The notes under the pieces were generated by a model. The model was given only the letters and a program-made list of their open reading frames with translations, was not told the DNA's origin and ran no database searches. A stretch of 64,000 bases of DNA from Thiomonas delicata. Its GTDB lineage: Bacteria; Pseudomonadota; Gammaproteobacteria; Burkholderiales; Burkholderiaceae_C. Positions 42,599 through 51,223 of this stretch are shown in pieces. Both the position numbers and the translations under genes were made by a program. The DNA lies in contig NZ_LT592170.1 of the NCBI RefSeq assembly GCF_900088825.1, forward strand, positions 1,228,852-1,292,851. Reading direction: 5' to 3'. Every line of letters begins with the position of its first letter. Position 1 is the first letter of the stretch.

Positions 42599-44031
42599 GC
42601 ACGGCGCGCCCGAGCCTGGGCAATTCCCTCCTGCTCCGGCTGCCGCTCGCCGCTGCGACCCTGGTGGTCTTGACGGCCCTGCTGATGGCCGCCGGCTTGG
42701 GTCTGCTCACCCAGCGCTACCTGATCGAAGACGTCGACTCGGGCGCTTTCCAGGCCATGTCGTCCTGGACCAAGAGCCTGCCGACGCTGATCCAGCAGGA
42801 CAATGTCTGGGCCGTTTACGAAGCCCTGACCTCGGTGACGGGCGCGGATGCGGAGCAGCACCGCAACCAGGCGCTCGCCGTGGTGCTGGGGCCGGGAGGC
42901 CGGGTGTTCGCCAGTTCCGACCCCCGCGCGTTTCCCACCGCGCGCGCGCCGGACTGGTCGCCGCTGTGGAGCCCGGGAACGCTGAGGCTGTCCCCTCCGG
43001 AACAGGCGACACGTCGCGGGCGTTCCGGCCTGTCCCCACCCATTCAAAGCGGACATTGGCGCATCTATATCGGCGCGCTGCGCGGCGGCTCCGGCCCTGG
43101 CGTGGGCACCTTGGTCTATGCCGTGAGCGACACCTTGTATCGCTCGCGCTTGCTGTCCATGCTGTGGTGGATCGCCGGCATCACCGCCCTGGCCGTCGCC
43201 GTGTTCGTGCCGGTCATCTGGGGCCTGAGCCGGCGCATGCTCCACCCCCTGGGGCAACTGCGCCGTTCCATGACCCAGGATGGCGAGCAGGCGCAGCGCG
43301 TGGGCGCCGCACTTGCCCGCCGGCCTGACGAGGTCGGCGCCCTGGCCGGCGCCTTCGTCCGGCTGCTGGAACAGGTCGATCAAGCGCGGCAGGCCGAAAA
43401 GCTTGCCGCGGTCGGCAGCCTGGCGGCGGCCACCGCGCATGAAATCAACAATCCGCTCGGCGGCATGATCAATGCGGTGAGGACGGCCGAGCGTTTCGGA
43501 ACCTACGACGGCACCACGCGTCAGACGCTGGAACTGCTCGACCGCGGCCTGGAACAACTGCGCACCATCGCGCAGGCGCTGCTGGCGCAGACCCGGCCGG
43601 CCGAGCGTGATCTGGCCCGGCAGGACTTTCATGATCTGGTCGAACTGATCGGCCCTTGCCAGCATGAGCGCGGGATCGAACTGCAGACCGGGTTCGACAT
43701 CCCCGCGCGCATCCCGGTGGCCGCCGGTCCGGTTCGCCAGGCCACCCTGAACATCCTGCTCAACGCCTGTCACGCCGCATTGCCGGGCTCCGTCCTGGGT
43801 TTCAGGGCCGAGGGCTCGAGCGCGGGGCTGCTGCGCATCGCCGTGCGCAACCAGGGACCCGCGCCACCGGCCGCCATGTTGTCCAGTCTCGCCCCATCGA
43901 GCATGCCGATGGCCTCCGGTGTCGGTCTCTGGGAAAGTCGTCGGCTGTTGTCGGACATCGGCGGCAGTCTGGCGCTTTCGCATGAGGCGGGCTGGACCAC
44001 GGCACTGATCGAAATCCCGCTACGCGCTTGA
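42595..44031 (+). CDS. aioS: AioS sensor histidine kinase
   Basis: A 478-residue membrane kinase. Two membrane segments (about residues 12-40 and 182-212) flank a periplasmic domain of about 140 residues where AioX would dock. A HAMP-like linker follows, then the H-box ATAHEINNPLGGMINAVRT (His near 282), an N-box ILLNACHAALPGS and a glycine-rich ATP lid (ASGVGLWESRRLL). It should phosphorylate AioR when arsenite-loaded AioX is present. It overlaps aioX by ATGA, and aioR follows. Confidence 0.88.
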   Translation: MSTARPSLGNSLLLRLPLAAATLVVLTALLMAAGLGLLTQRYLIEDVDSGAFQAMSSWTKSLPTLIQQDNVWAVYEALTSVTGADAEQHRNQALAVVLGPGGRVFASSDPRAFPTARAPDWSPLWSPGTLRLSPPEQATRRGRSGLSPPIQSGHWRIYIGALRGGSGPGVGTLVYAVSDTLYRSRLLSMLWWIAGITALAVAVFVPVIWGLSRRMLHPLGQLRRSMTQDGEQAQRVGAALARRPDEVGALAGAFVRLLEQVDQARQAEKLAAVGSLAAATAHEINNPLGGMINAVRTAERFGTYDGTTRQTLELLDRGLEQLRTIAQALLAQTRPAERDLARQDFHDLVELIGPCQHERGIELQTGFDIPARIPVAAGPVRQATLNILLNACHAALPGSVLGFRAEGSSAGLLRIAVRNQGPAPPAAMLSSLAPSSMPMASGVGLWESRRLLSDIGGSLALSHEAGWTTALIEIPLRA

Positions 44032-44099
44032 TGCCGGACGGGATTACATTTCGCTCACACGGCCATCAGAGCCGAGAACGAAGGCCCGAGGAGACAGTC

Positions 44100-45455
44100 G
44101 TGCGCGATCAGCCCATTTTGTTGGTGGAGGACGATCCCATCATGGGCGAATCCCTGCTGCAGCGGTTGCAACTGGAACATTACCGCTGCCAGTGGGTTCG
44201 CGATCTCGGCCAGGCGCGCGCCGCACTGCACGAGCGGCTCTATCCCCTGGTGCTGAGCGACATTCGCCTGCCCGATGGAGACGGCGAAAGTCTGCTTGCC
44301 GCCATGATGCAGCGCTACGGCGGGTGCTGTCCGCCGGTGGTTTTCATGACGGGCTATGGCTCGATCGCCCAGGCGGTGCGCCTGGTGCGCGAAGGCGCCT
44401 GGGACTACATCCAGAAACCCTTCGATGTCGATGTCTTGATGCAGCGCATCGGCGAATGGCTGCCGCTTTGCGGCGCGTCCCCTGACGCCTGGTTCGGCGT
44501 CTCGCCGGCTTCCCGCGCGCTGGAGCAGTTGATCGCGCGGGTCGCCACCCTCGATTTGCCCATCCTGATCCACGGAGAATCGGGCACGGGCAAAGAGATC
44601 GTCGCCCAGCACATCCATGCCCGCATGTGCCAGGATCGCATCGGCAAGGGAGTGCCGCCGCTGGTGGCGATCAACTGCGCCGCCATCAGCGAGGGCCTTC
44701 TCGAGTCGGAGCTTTTTGGCCATGAGCCCGGCGCATTCACAGGCGCCGGCAAGCGGCACATCGGCGTCTTCGAACAGGCCGACGGCGGCATCCTGTTCCT
44801 CGATGAAATCGGGGATATGCCGCTCAACGTCCAGGCCAAGCTGTTGCGCGTGCTGCAGGACGGTCAAATCAGGCGGGTCGGCAGCGAGAAGACTATCCAG
44901 GTGGCCGTGCGGCTGATTTGCGCCACGCATAAATCCCTGGACGCACTCGTCGATGCGGGCGAATTCCGGCAAGACCTCCTGTTCCGGATCAGCGGCGTGC
45001 CCATCCACCTGCCACCGTTGCGCGAACGCCAGGAAGACATCGCCTGGCTGGCGCATCGGCATGTCGACAGTCTCAACGCCAAGCTGTGCCAGACCAAGCG
45101 CCTCGACCCTCAGTTCCTCGCCTGGGCCAAGGTGCAGCCCTGGGAGGGCAACGTGCGCGAGCTGTTCGCGGTCATCGACCGCGCCTATCACTTTTCCGCG
45201 GATTGCTGGGTCCGCTGGGAACGATCCGGCCTGCCCTGCTCGGAGCGCGCGCACGCGGCCATGTCGGCCGAGGCAGCGCAGCCCCACGAGCGCCTCGACC
45301 AGTACCTGGCGCGGATCGAGCGCGACTACCTTGAGAAGTGCGTCTCCGAGCACAAGGGACAGATCGTCAAGACCGCGGACAGTCTCGGCATCAGCCGGAA
45401 AACGTTGTGGGAAAAGATGAGGCGCCACAGGATCAAGGCGTCAACCGCGCCGTGA
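44100..45455 (+). CDS. aioR: AioR sigma-54-dependent response regulator
   Basis: A 451-residue NtrC-type regulator. The receiver domain starts ILLVEDDPIMGESL with the phospho-acceptor Asp in VLSDIRLPDGDG (near 54). The AAA+ domain has Walker A GESGTGKEIVAQ and the sigma-54 contact loop EPGAFTGAGKRH, then ILFLDEIGDM. The C-terminal Fis helix-turn-helix is TADSLGISRKTLWEKMRRHR. The GTG at 44100 is chosen for GAGGAG six bases upstream. The ATG at 44031 would add 23 residues before the receiver domain. It should activate the aioBA sigma-54 promoter. Confidence 0.9.
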   Translation: MRDQPILLVEDDPIMGESLLQRLQLEHYRCQWVRDLGQARAALHERLYPLVLSDIRLPDGDGESLLAAMMQRYGGCCPPVVFMTGYGSIAQAVRLVREGAWDYIQKPFDVDVLMQRIGEWLPLCGASPDAWFGVSPASRALEQLIARVATLDLPILIHGESGTGKEIVAQHIHARMCQDRIGKGVPPLVAINCAAISEGLLESELFGHEPGAFTGAGKRHIGVFEQADGGILFLDEIGDMPLNVQAKLLRVLQDGQIRRVGSEKTIQVAVRLICATHKSLDALVDAGEFRQDLLFRISGVPIHLPPLRERQEDIAWLAHRHVDSLNAKLCQTKRLDPQFLAWAKVQPWEGNVRELFAVIDRAYHFSADCWVRWERSGLPCSERAHAAMSAEAAQPHERLDQYLARIERDYLEKCVSEHKGQIVKTADSLGISRKTLWEKMRRHRIKASTAP

Positions 45456-45527
45456 ACGCCCGCTGTGGAGTGGCTCGCTCGGACCTAGGCGCGGGGTGTC
45501 GATCCGGGGTCGAAATCTGCATCTTGT

Positions 45528-45541
45528 TTGACCCATGTCAT
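45528..45541 (+). promoter_or_regulatory. Possible FNR-like site upstream of nrdD
   Basis: TTGACCCATGTCAT resembles the FNR consensus TTGAT-N4-ATCAA in its TTGA and TCA cores, with imperfect outer bases. It precedes the NrdR boxes. Oxygen-dependent control of nrdD would fit, but the match is weak. Confidence 0.35.
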
Positions 45542-45588
45542 GACTACATCTAGTTGATTCCATGGGTCTGTAACGCTAGATATAGTGT
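45541..45588 (+). promoter_or_regulatory. Tandem NrdR boxes
   Basis: Box 2 at 45573-45588 (ACGCTAGATATAGTGT) matches the NrdR palindrome ACACTATATATAGTGT at 14 of 16 bases. Box 1 at 45541-45556 (TGACTACATCTAGTTG) matches its core at 10 of 16. They start 32 bases apart, three helical turns, the spacing normally seen for NrdR pairs. They lie directly upstream of nrdD. Confidence 0.8.
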
Positions 45589-45610
45589 CTCCTGTTGTCA
45601 GGAGACCAAG

Positions 45611-47641
45611 ATGCATCGAACAGCCGCAGAGCGCAGTCTGACCCTTCCGCGCGAGATCATCAAGCGCAACGGCCTTCGCGTCGCATTCGATGCGGGCAAG
45701 ATCTTCTCGGCGCTGTCGAGGGCGGGCGAGGCCAGCGGCGAGTTCGGGTCCGAGCAGGCGCAAACGCTGTGCGACGCGGCGGTCAAGGTCCTCATCCACC
45801 GCTTCGGCCATCAGGCCGCGAGCGTCGAGCAGGTTCAGGACGTGGTCGAGCAGACGTTGATCGCGGCGGATCACTTCAAGACCGCGCGCGCCTACATCGT
45901 CTATCGCGAGCAGCATGCCAAACTGCGCCAGGACCACAAGGCCCTGGTCGATGTGGAAAGCTCGGTGAATGAATACCTCGGCCGCACCGACTGGCGCGTG
46001 AATGCCAATGCCAACCAGGGCTATTCCCTGGGCGGGCTCATCCTCAACGTGGCCGGCAAGGTCACGGCGAACTACTGGCTGTCGCACGTCTACCCGGCCG
46101 AGATCGGCGAGGCGCATCGCAACGCCGACATCCATATCCATGATCTGGACATGCTGTCGGGGTATTGCGCCGGCTGGTCGCTGCGCACCTTGCTCAACGA
46201 GGGGCTGAACGGCGTGCCGGGCAAGGTCGAGTCGGGGCCGCCTCGGCACATGAGTTCCGCGGTCGGGCAGATCGTCAACTTCCTGGGGACCTTGCAGAAC
46301 GAATGGGCGGGAGCGCAGGCTTTTTCCTCGTTCGACACCTATATGGCCCCTTTCGTGCGCAAGGACCGGATGCCCTACGCGGCCGTGCGGCAGTGCATGC
46401 AGGAACTGATCTACAACCTCAACGTCCCCTCGCGCTGGGGGACGCAGACGCCTTTCACGAATCTGACCTTCGACTGGACCTGTCCCGAGGATCTGCGCGC
46501 GCAGACGCCCCGCATCGGCGGCGAGGACATGCCTTTCGCCTACGGCGATCTGCAGGCCGAGATGGACCTGATCAACCGCGCCTACATCGACGTCATGACC
46601 GCCGGTGACGCGAAGGGCCGTGTCTTCACCTTCCCGATCCCGACCTACAACATCACCAAGGATTTCCCGTGGGAGTCGGAGAACGCGCAGCGCCTGTTCG
46701 ACATGACCGCGAAATACGGTCTTCCCTACTTCCAGAATTTCATCAACTCCGAACTCTCCCCCAACATGGTGCGGTCGATGTGCTGCCGTCTGCAGCTCGA
46801 CCTGCGCGAGTTGCTCAAGCGCGGCAACGGGCTGTTCGGCTCGGCCGAACAGACGGGTTCGGTCGGGGTCGTCACGGTCAACTGCGCGCGGCTGGGCCAT
46901 CTCCATCGCGGCGACGAGGCGGGCCTGTTCCGCCGGCTCGACACCCTGCTGGACATGGGCAGGCAAAGCCTGGAGATCAAGCGCAAGGTCATCCAGCGAC
47001 TCATGGACCAGGGCTTGTTCCCCTACACCAAGCGCTACCTCGGCACCTTGCGCAACCACTTCTCGACCCTGGGGGTCAACGGCGTCAACGAGCTGATCCG
47101 CAACTTCACGGCGGACGGCCACGACATCACCACGCCATGGGGGCACGACTTCGCCGTGCGCCTGCTCGATCATGTGCGCGGGCGCATCGTCGCCTTCCAG
47201 GAACAAACCGGGCACCTCTACACCCTCGAGGCCACCCCCGCCGAGGGCACGACCTACCGTTTCGCCAAGGAAGACCGCAAGCGCTACCCCGGCATCCTGC
47301 AGGCCGGCACGCCCGAACAGCCCTACTACACCAACTCGACGCAGTTGCCGGTTGGTTTCACGGACGACGCCTTCGAGGCGCTGGAACGGCAGGAACCCCT
47401 GCAGTCCAGGTACACCGGCGGCACCGTGCTGCACCTGTACATGCGCGAACAGCTGTCCAGCGGCGCGGCATGCCGGGAGCTGGTGCGGCGCGCGCTCACG
47501 CGCTTTCGCCTGCCGTACATCACCGTCACGCCGACGTTTTCGATTTGCCCCAGGCACGGCTACCTGTCCGGCGAGCACCGCTTCTGCCCGAAGTGCGACG
47601 AAGAGGCGCTCGCGCGCAAGCGCAGCCTGCTCGCCGCCTGA
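45611..47641 (+). CDS. nrdD: Anaerobic (class III) ribonucleoside-triphosphate reductase, main part
   Basis: A 676-residue class III reductase that makes dNTPs without oxygen. An N-terminal ATP-cone (LPREIIKRNGLRVAFDAGKI onward) is followed by the barrel with LDMLSGYCAGWSL and SSAVGQIVNFLGTLQNEWAG. The C-terminus is SICPRHGYLSGEHRFCPKCDE, the zinc-binding part, and then it stops. The glycyl-radical segment that should follow is missing here and is encoded by the next small gene. GGAG lies six bases before the ATG. Two NrdR boxes precede it. Confidence 0.9.
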   Translation: MHRTAAERSLTLPREIIKRNGLRVAFDAGKIFSALSRAGEASGEFGSEQAQTLCDAAVKVLIHRFGHQAASVEQVQDVVEQTLIAADHFKTARAYIVYREQHAKLRQDHKALVDVESSVNEYLGRTDWRVNANANQGYSLGGLILNVAGKVTANYWLSHVYPAEIGEAHRNADIHIHDLDMLSGYCAGWSLRTLLNEGLNGVPGKVESGPPRHMSSAVGQIVNFLGTLQNEWAGAQAFSSFDTYMAPFVRKDRMPYAAVRQCMQELIYNLNVPSRWGTQTPFTNLTFDWTCPEDLRAQTPRIGGEDMPFAYGDLQAEMDLINRAYIDVMTAGDAKGRVFTFPIPTYNITKDFPWESENAQRLFDMTAKYGLPYFQNFINSELSPNMVRSMCCRLQLDLRELLKRGNGLFGSAEQTGSVGVVTVNCARLGHLHRGDEAGLFRRLDTLLDMGRQSLEIKRKVIQRLMDQGLFPYTKRYLGTLRNHFSTLGVNGVNELIRNFTADGHDITTPWGHDFAVRLLDHVRGRIVAFQEQTGHLYTLEATPAEGTTYRFAKEDRKRYPGILQAGTPEQPYYTNSTQLPVGFTDDAFEALERQEPLQSRYTGGTVLHLYMREQLSSGAACRELVRRALTRFRLPYITVTPTFSICPRHGYLSGEHRFCPKCDEEALARKRSLLAA

Positions 47642-47675
47642 GGTTTGCAACGCGCATCACCCACCCCGGAGGACC

Positions 47676-47876
47676 ATGATGAACCCTGTTTCCAACCCCG
47701 TCCCGAGCCACACCGCCCTGGAGCCCCAGCTCCGCGACGACGAGCGCCAGCCTTGCGAGGTCTGGACCCGCGTCATGGGTTATCACCGTCCCGTGTCGAG
47801 CTTCAACATCGGCAAGCAAGGCGAGCACCATGAGCGCCGGTTCTTTGCGGAACAGCGCTGTGCCCTGGGGGCCTGA
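47676..47876 (+). CDS. Glycyl-radical domain of class III reductase on a separate gene
   Basis: A 66-residue protein with its own GGAGG ribosome-binding site, 34 bases after nrdD. After a variable 26-residue start it reads CEVWTRVMGYHRPVSSFNIG and KQGEHHERRFF. RVMGY is the glycyl-radical motif of NrdD, which in most class III enzymes is fused to the C-terminus of the large chain right after the zinc-binding part. The two polypeptides must assemble for activity. The end overlaps nrdG. Confidence 0.87.
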   Translation: MMNPVSNPVPSHTALEPQLRDDERQPCEVWTRVMGYHRPVSSFNIGKQGEHHERRFFAEQRCALGA

Positions 47877-48591
47877 ACCGACGCGTCGCGAGCCCACGCT
47901 GCGCGTGGGCGGCATGACCGCGCTGACCAGCATCGACTTTCCGGGCCGGCTTGCCGCGGTGATCTTCTGCCAGGGCTGCCCATGGCGCTGCGGGTATTGC
48001 CACAACCCGCATCTGCTCGACGCCGGCGCCGCCGCCGGCATGCACTGGAGCGCCGTGATGGCTTTCCTGGCGCGGCGGCGGGGTCTGCTGGACGGCGTGG
48101 TGTTCTCCGGCGGCGAGCCCACCCTGCAGGCCGCCTTGCCCGAGGCGATGCAGCAGGTGCGCAGCCTGGGCTTCGCCGTTGCCCTGCATACGGCGGGGAT
48201 GTATCCGGAGCGCTTCGCCGAGGCGCTCCATCTGGCCGACTGGGTCGGGTTTGACGTGAAGGCGCCCTGGGATCGCTACGACGCGGTGACCGAAGTCCCC
48301 GGCAGCGGCGAACGCGTGCGGGCGTCCCTGGACCGGCTCTTGGCCGATGACGTGCCCTTCGAATGCCGGACCACCTGGCACCCCGGCCTTTTCGATGAGA
48401 CGGAACTCCTGGCCATGGGCAAGGCGCTCGCCGGCCGCGGCGTGCGCCACTGGGCGGTGCAGGCCTGCCGGCTTCCCGGGGAGCCGGCAACGGGCGGCGC
48501 CGGCCTGGACCGCGCGCGTCTGCGGGCGCAGATCGAGACCCTGCGGATGCCGGGCTTCGTGCTGCGCGGCGCAGACGCCCAAGCCGCTTGA
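47830..48591 (+). CDS. nrdG: Anaerobic reductase-activating radical SAM enzyme
   Basis: A 253-residue radical SAM activase. The CX3CX2C cluster motif is in FCQGCPWRCGYCHNPHL and the GGEP motif is in GVVFSGGEPTLQ. It generates the glycyl radical on the NrdD partner. It begins 47 bases inside the preceding small gene, so the two are probably translated together. The N-terminal 25 residues precede the usual start; MTALTSIDFPGR at about residue 29 is the family core. Confidence 0.88.
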   Translation: MSAGSLRNSAVPWGPEPTRREPTLRVGGMTALTSIDFPGRLAAVIFCQGCPWRCGYCHNPHLLDAGAAAGMHWSAVMAFLARRRGLLDGVVFSGGEPTLQAALPEAMQQVRSLGFAVALHTAGMYPERFAEALHLADWVGFDVKAPWDRYDAVTEVPGSGERVRASLDRLLADDVPFECRTTWHPGLFDETELLAMGKALAGRGVRHWAVQACRLPGEPATGGAGLDRARLRAQIETLRMPGFVLRGADAQAA

Positions 48592-48641
48592 AGACCGCCG
48601 TCCCCGCCGAAACCCCAAACCTGTCTCGGATGGAACCCACG

Positions 48642-49655
48642 ATGTCGACAATGAAGCGCCAACCTGAACTCGTCTGCCCGGCGGGCTCGCTGCGGGCCCT
48701 GGAAATGGCGGTCGATGCGGGCGCGGACGCCGTGTATCTGGGCCTGCGCGACGCCACCAACGCGCGCAATTTCGCCGGCCTGAATTTCGATGACGCCCAG
48801 GTTCGCGCCGGCGTCGCCTACGCCCACGGGCGCGGCGCCAGCGTTCTCATGGCGCTCAACACCTATGCCGACGCCCGCGACCCCAGGCCCTGGTTTGCCG
48901 CCGTCGACCGCGCGGTCGACATGGGGGCCGATGCGCTGATCGTGGCCGACGCCGCCGTGATGGCCTACGCCCGGCGTCAACATCCGGCCATGCGCCTGCA
49001 TCTGTCGGTGCAGGCTTCGGCGACGACCTACGCGGCCATTGCGTTCTACCGCGAGCGCTACGGCATCCAGCGCGCGGTTCTGCCCCGGGTGCTGACGATG
49101 TCGCAGGTGGCGCACGTCATCCGGAACACCGAGGTGGACATCGAGGTGTTCGGCTTCGGCAGTCTGTGCGTGATGGTCGAGGGCCGCTGCGCGCTGTCGT
49201 CGTACGCGACCGGGCAGTCCCCCAACAATGCCGGGGTGTGCTCCCCCCCTTCGGCGGTTCGCTGGATCGACCGCAGCGGCGCCGTGGAGGCGCGCCTGAA
49301 CGATGTCCTCATCGACCGCTACGCGCCCGACGAGCCTCGCGCCTATCCCACCCTGTGCAAGGGCCGCTTCGACGTCGGCGGCGTGCGCGACTACGCGCTG
49401 GAAGAGCCCACCAGCCTGAACACGCTGGAACTGCTGCCGCAGCTGATCGATGCCGGCGTCAAGGCCATCAAGATCGAGGGGCGCCAGCGCAGCCCGAGCT
49501 ACGTGGCCGAGGTCACGCGGGTCTGGCGCGCCGCCATCGATCTGGCCGCCTCGTCCAGCCGTTATGCCGTGCAGCCCGCCTGGTCGGCCGAGCTCGGCCG
49601 GTGGGCCGAAGGCCAGCAGCACACGCTGGGCGCGTATGACCGGCCGTGGAGATAG
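48642..49655 (+). CDS. ubiU: U32-family UbiU, O2-independent ubiquinone hydroxylation
   Basis: A 337-residue U32 protein. The four cysteines of the UbiU [4Fe-4S] centre are visible in order: CVMVEGRC (two), then NNAGVCSPP and YPTLCKGRF. With UbiV it hydroxylates the ubiquinone ring without oxygen. The core starts PELVCPAGSLRALEMAVDAG. Start choice is uncertain: ATGs at 48630, 48642 and 48651 are in frame and none has a strong ribosome-binding site. It follows nrdG and precedes ubiV. Confidence 0.87.
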   Translation: MSTMKRQPELVCPAGSLRALEMAVDAGADAVYLGLRDATNARNFAGLNFDDAQVRAGVAYAHGRGASVLMALNTYADARDPRPWFAAVDRAVDMGADALIVADAAVMAYARRQHPAMRLHLSVQASATTYAAIAFYRERYGIQRAVLPRVLTMSQVAHVIRNTEVDIEVFGFGSLCVMVEGRCALSSYATGQSPNNAGVCSPPSAVRWIDRSGAVEARLNDVLIDRYAPDEPRAYPTLCKGRFDVGGVRDYALEEPTSLNTLELLPQLIDAGVKAIKIEGRQRSPSYVAEVTRVWRAAIDLAASSSRYAVQPAWSAELGRWAEGQQHTLGAYDRPWR

Positions 49656-49662
49656 CGATCCG

Positions 49663-50652
49663 ATGCCGTCTGAATGGATGAACGATATGCCCGAAGCCTC
49701 GACCCCCGCAAGAATCGCGCTGACCGTGGGACCGGTCCTGTACTGGTGGCCCAAGCCCGCGCTGATGGATTTCTACGCCGGCATCGCCGACAGCCGCGCG
49801 GACGCCGTCGTCCTGGGGGAAACCGTCTGCTCGCGCCGCCACGAGGTGAAGCTGGCGGACTGGCTGGCCCTGGCCCGCGAACTCCGCGCCGCCGGCAAGG
49901 ACGTGATCCTGGCCTCGCAGGCCCTGGTGATGAGCGAAGCCGAGCTGCGTTCGGTGCGCGATCTCGTCGAGCAGGCGGAATTTGCGGTCGAAGCCGGCGA
50001 CGTCTCGGCGGTCCAGCTCCTGGCGCAGCGGCGGCGCGCGCATGGCGATTCGCGCCCCTTTGTTCTCGGCCCGCACATCAATGTCTACAGCCGGGAGGCC
50101 CTGCAGGAATACGCCGCCGCGGGGGCCGGGCGATGGGTCGCGCCCGCGGAGCTGGCGCTGGATGCGATCGCGGCGGTCAATCCGGCGCATGCCCCCGTGC
50201 GTGGGGTCGCCGGAGACCTCGCAACCGAGGTCTGGGCCTTCGGCCGCCTGCCGTTGTCGTTCTCGGCGCGATGCTTCACCGCGCGGCATCATCATCTGCA
50301 CAAGGACTCCTGCGAATTCCGTTGCCGCGACGATGCCGACGGCCTGCTCCTGCGCAGCGGCGAGGGCCAGCCCTTTCTCAGCCTGAACGGCACGCAGATC
50401 CAGTCCGCAGGCGTCCAGGCCCTCATCGGCGAGGCCGGCATGCTGCGCCAGGCGGGCGTGTCGCGCATTCGGCTCTCGCCATGCAGCCGCGGCTTCGCCG
50501 AGGTGCTCGATCTTTTCGAGGGCGTGTACAACCAGGGGGCGGCGGCCGACGGCGCGCTGGCCAGCCTGCGCGGGATGGATTTGCCAGGCGCCTTGATCCA
50601 TGGTTTCGCGCATCGCCAACCCGGCATGCAGCTTGCGCCGGACAGTCCATGA
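49663..50652 (+). CDS. ubiV: U32-family UbiV
   Basis: A 329-residue U32 protein, partner of UbiU. The expected cysteines are seen: one in GETVCSRRHEV and three in SARCFTARHHHLHKDSCEFR followed by C. The N-terminal ALTVGPVLYWWPKPALMDFY is the UbiV pattern. ATG 49663 has GGAG 11 bases upstream; 49678 and 49687 are alternatives. Its stop overlaps the ubiT start by ATGA, giving the order U-V-T. Confidence 0.87.
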   Translation: MPSEWMNDMPEASTPARIALTVGPVLYWWPKPALMDFYAGIADSRADAVVLGETVCSRRHEVKLADWLALARELRAAGKDVILASQALVMSEAELRSVRDLVEQAEFAVEAGDVSAVQLLAQRRRAHGDSRPFVLGPHINVYSREALQEYAAAGAGRWVAPAELALDAIAAVNPAHAPVRGVAGDLATEVWAFGRLPLSFSARCFTARHHHLHKDSCEFRCRDDADGLLLRSGEGQPFLSLNGTQIQSAGVQALIGEAGMLRQAGVSRIRLSPCSRGFAEVLDLFEGVYNQGAAADGALASLRGMDLPGALIHGFAHRQPGMQLAPDSP

Positions 50653-51197
50653 ACCTGGAGCAAGATCCCATGCACAACGCCACGAAGCGAACCTGGGCCA
50701 TCGGCGCCTCGCAGGATTGCGCGGCTGCGCCGACCGCCATCGACGCGCGCGCTTCCATGCCTTGGTTGAGCGATGTGGGCGACGCCGCCGTGCGTCTCGC
50801 CGCGACGATGCCCGAACCCCTGCGCAAGATCCTGCGTGCCTTGCCGCCGCAGCCGCCGTCCTTCGTGCTGGCGCGTCTGCTCGATCGCGTCCTGCTGCCG
50901 CGCCTGGACTCCCCGGCGCGCGCGGCATGGTCCGGCCGGGTCGTGCAGTTGGATCTGGACGATCTCGGATTGCGGCTGCGCATGCGGCTCGATGCCCGCG
51001 GCTTCGGGGTGGCGCCTGCGGGCGCCTCCCCCGCGGTGACCGTGCGCAGCACGAGCGCGGCGCTCTGGCGCCTGGTGCGTGGGGTCGACGACGCGGATCG
51101 TTTGTTTTTCGAGCGCGCCCTGGTGATGGAGGGCGACACGGAATTCGGGCTGCTGTTGAAAAACACCCTCGATGCCATCGGGCCGCTGTGGCGCTGA
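50649..51197 (+). CDS. ubiT: SCP2-domain UbiT, ubiquinone synthesis accessory protein
   Basis: A 182-residue protein with an SCP2-type lipid-binding domain (VRSTSAALWRLVRGVDDADR and FFERALVMEGDTEFGLLLKN). E. coli UbiT is needed for anaerobic ubiquinone synthesis with UbiU and UbiV and probably binds the hydrophobic intermediates. The ATG at 50649 overlaps the ubiV stop. A second ATG at 50670 is possible. The N-terminal 40 residues look unstructured. Confidence 0.8.
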   Translation: MNLEQDPMHNATKRTWAIGASQDCAAAPTAIDARASMPWLSDVGDAAVRLAATMPEPLRKILRALPPQPPSFVLARLLDRVLLPRLDSPARAAWSGRVVQLDLDDLGLRLRMRLDARGFGVAPAGASPAVTVRSTSAALWRLVRGVDDADRLFFERALVMEGDTEFGLLLKNTLDAIGPLWR

Positions 51198-51223
51198 GCA
51201 TCGGGACCTCGTGAAGGAATGCG

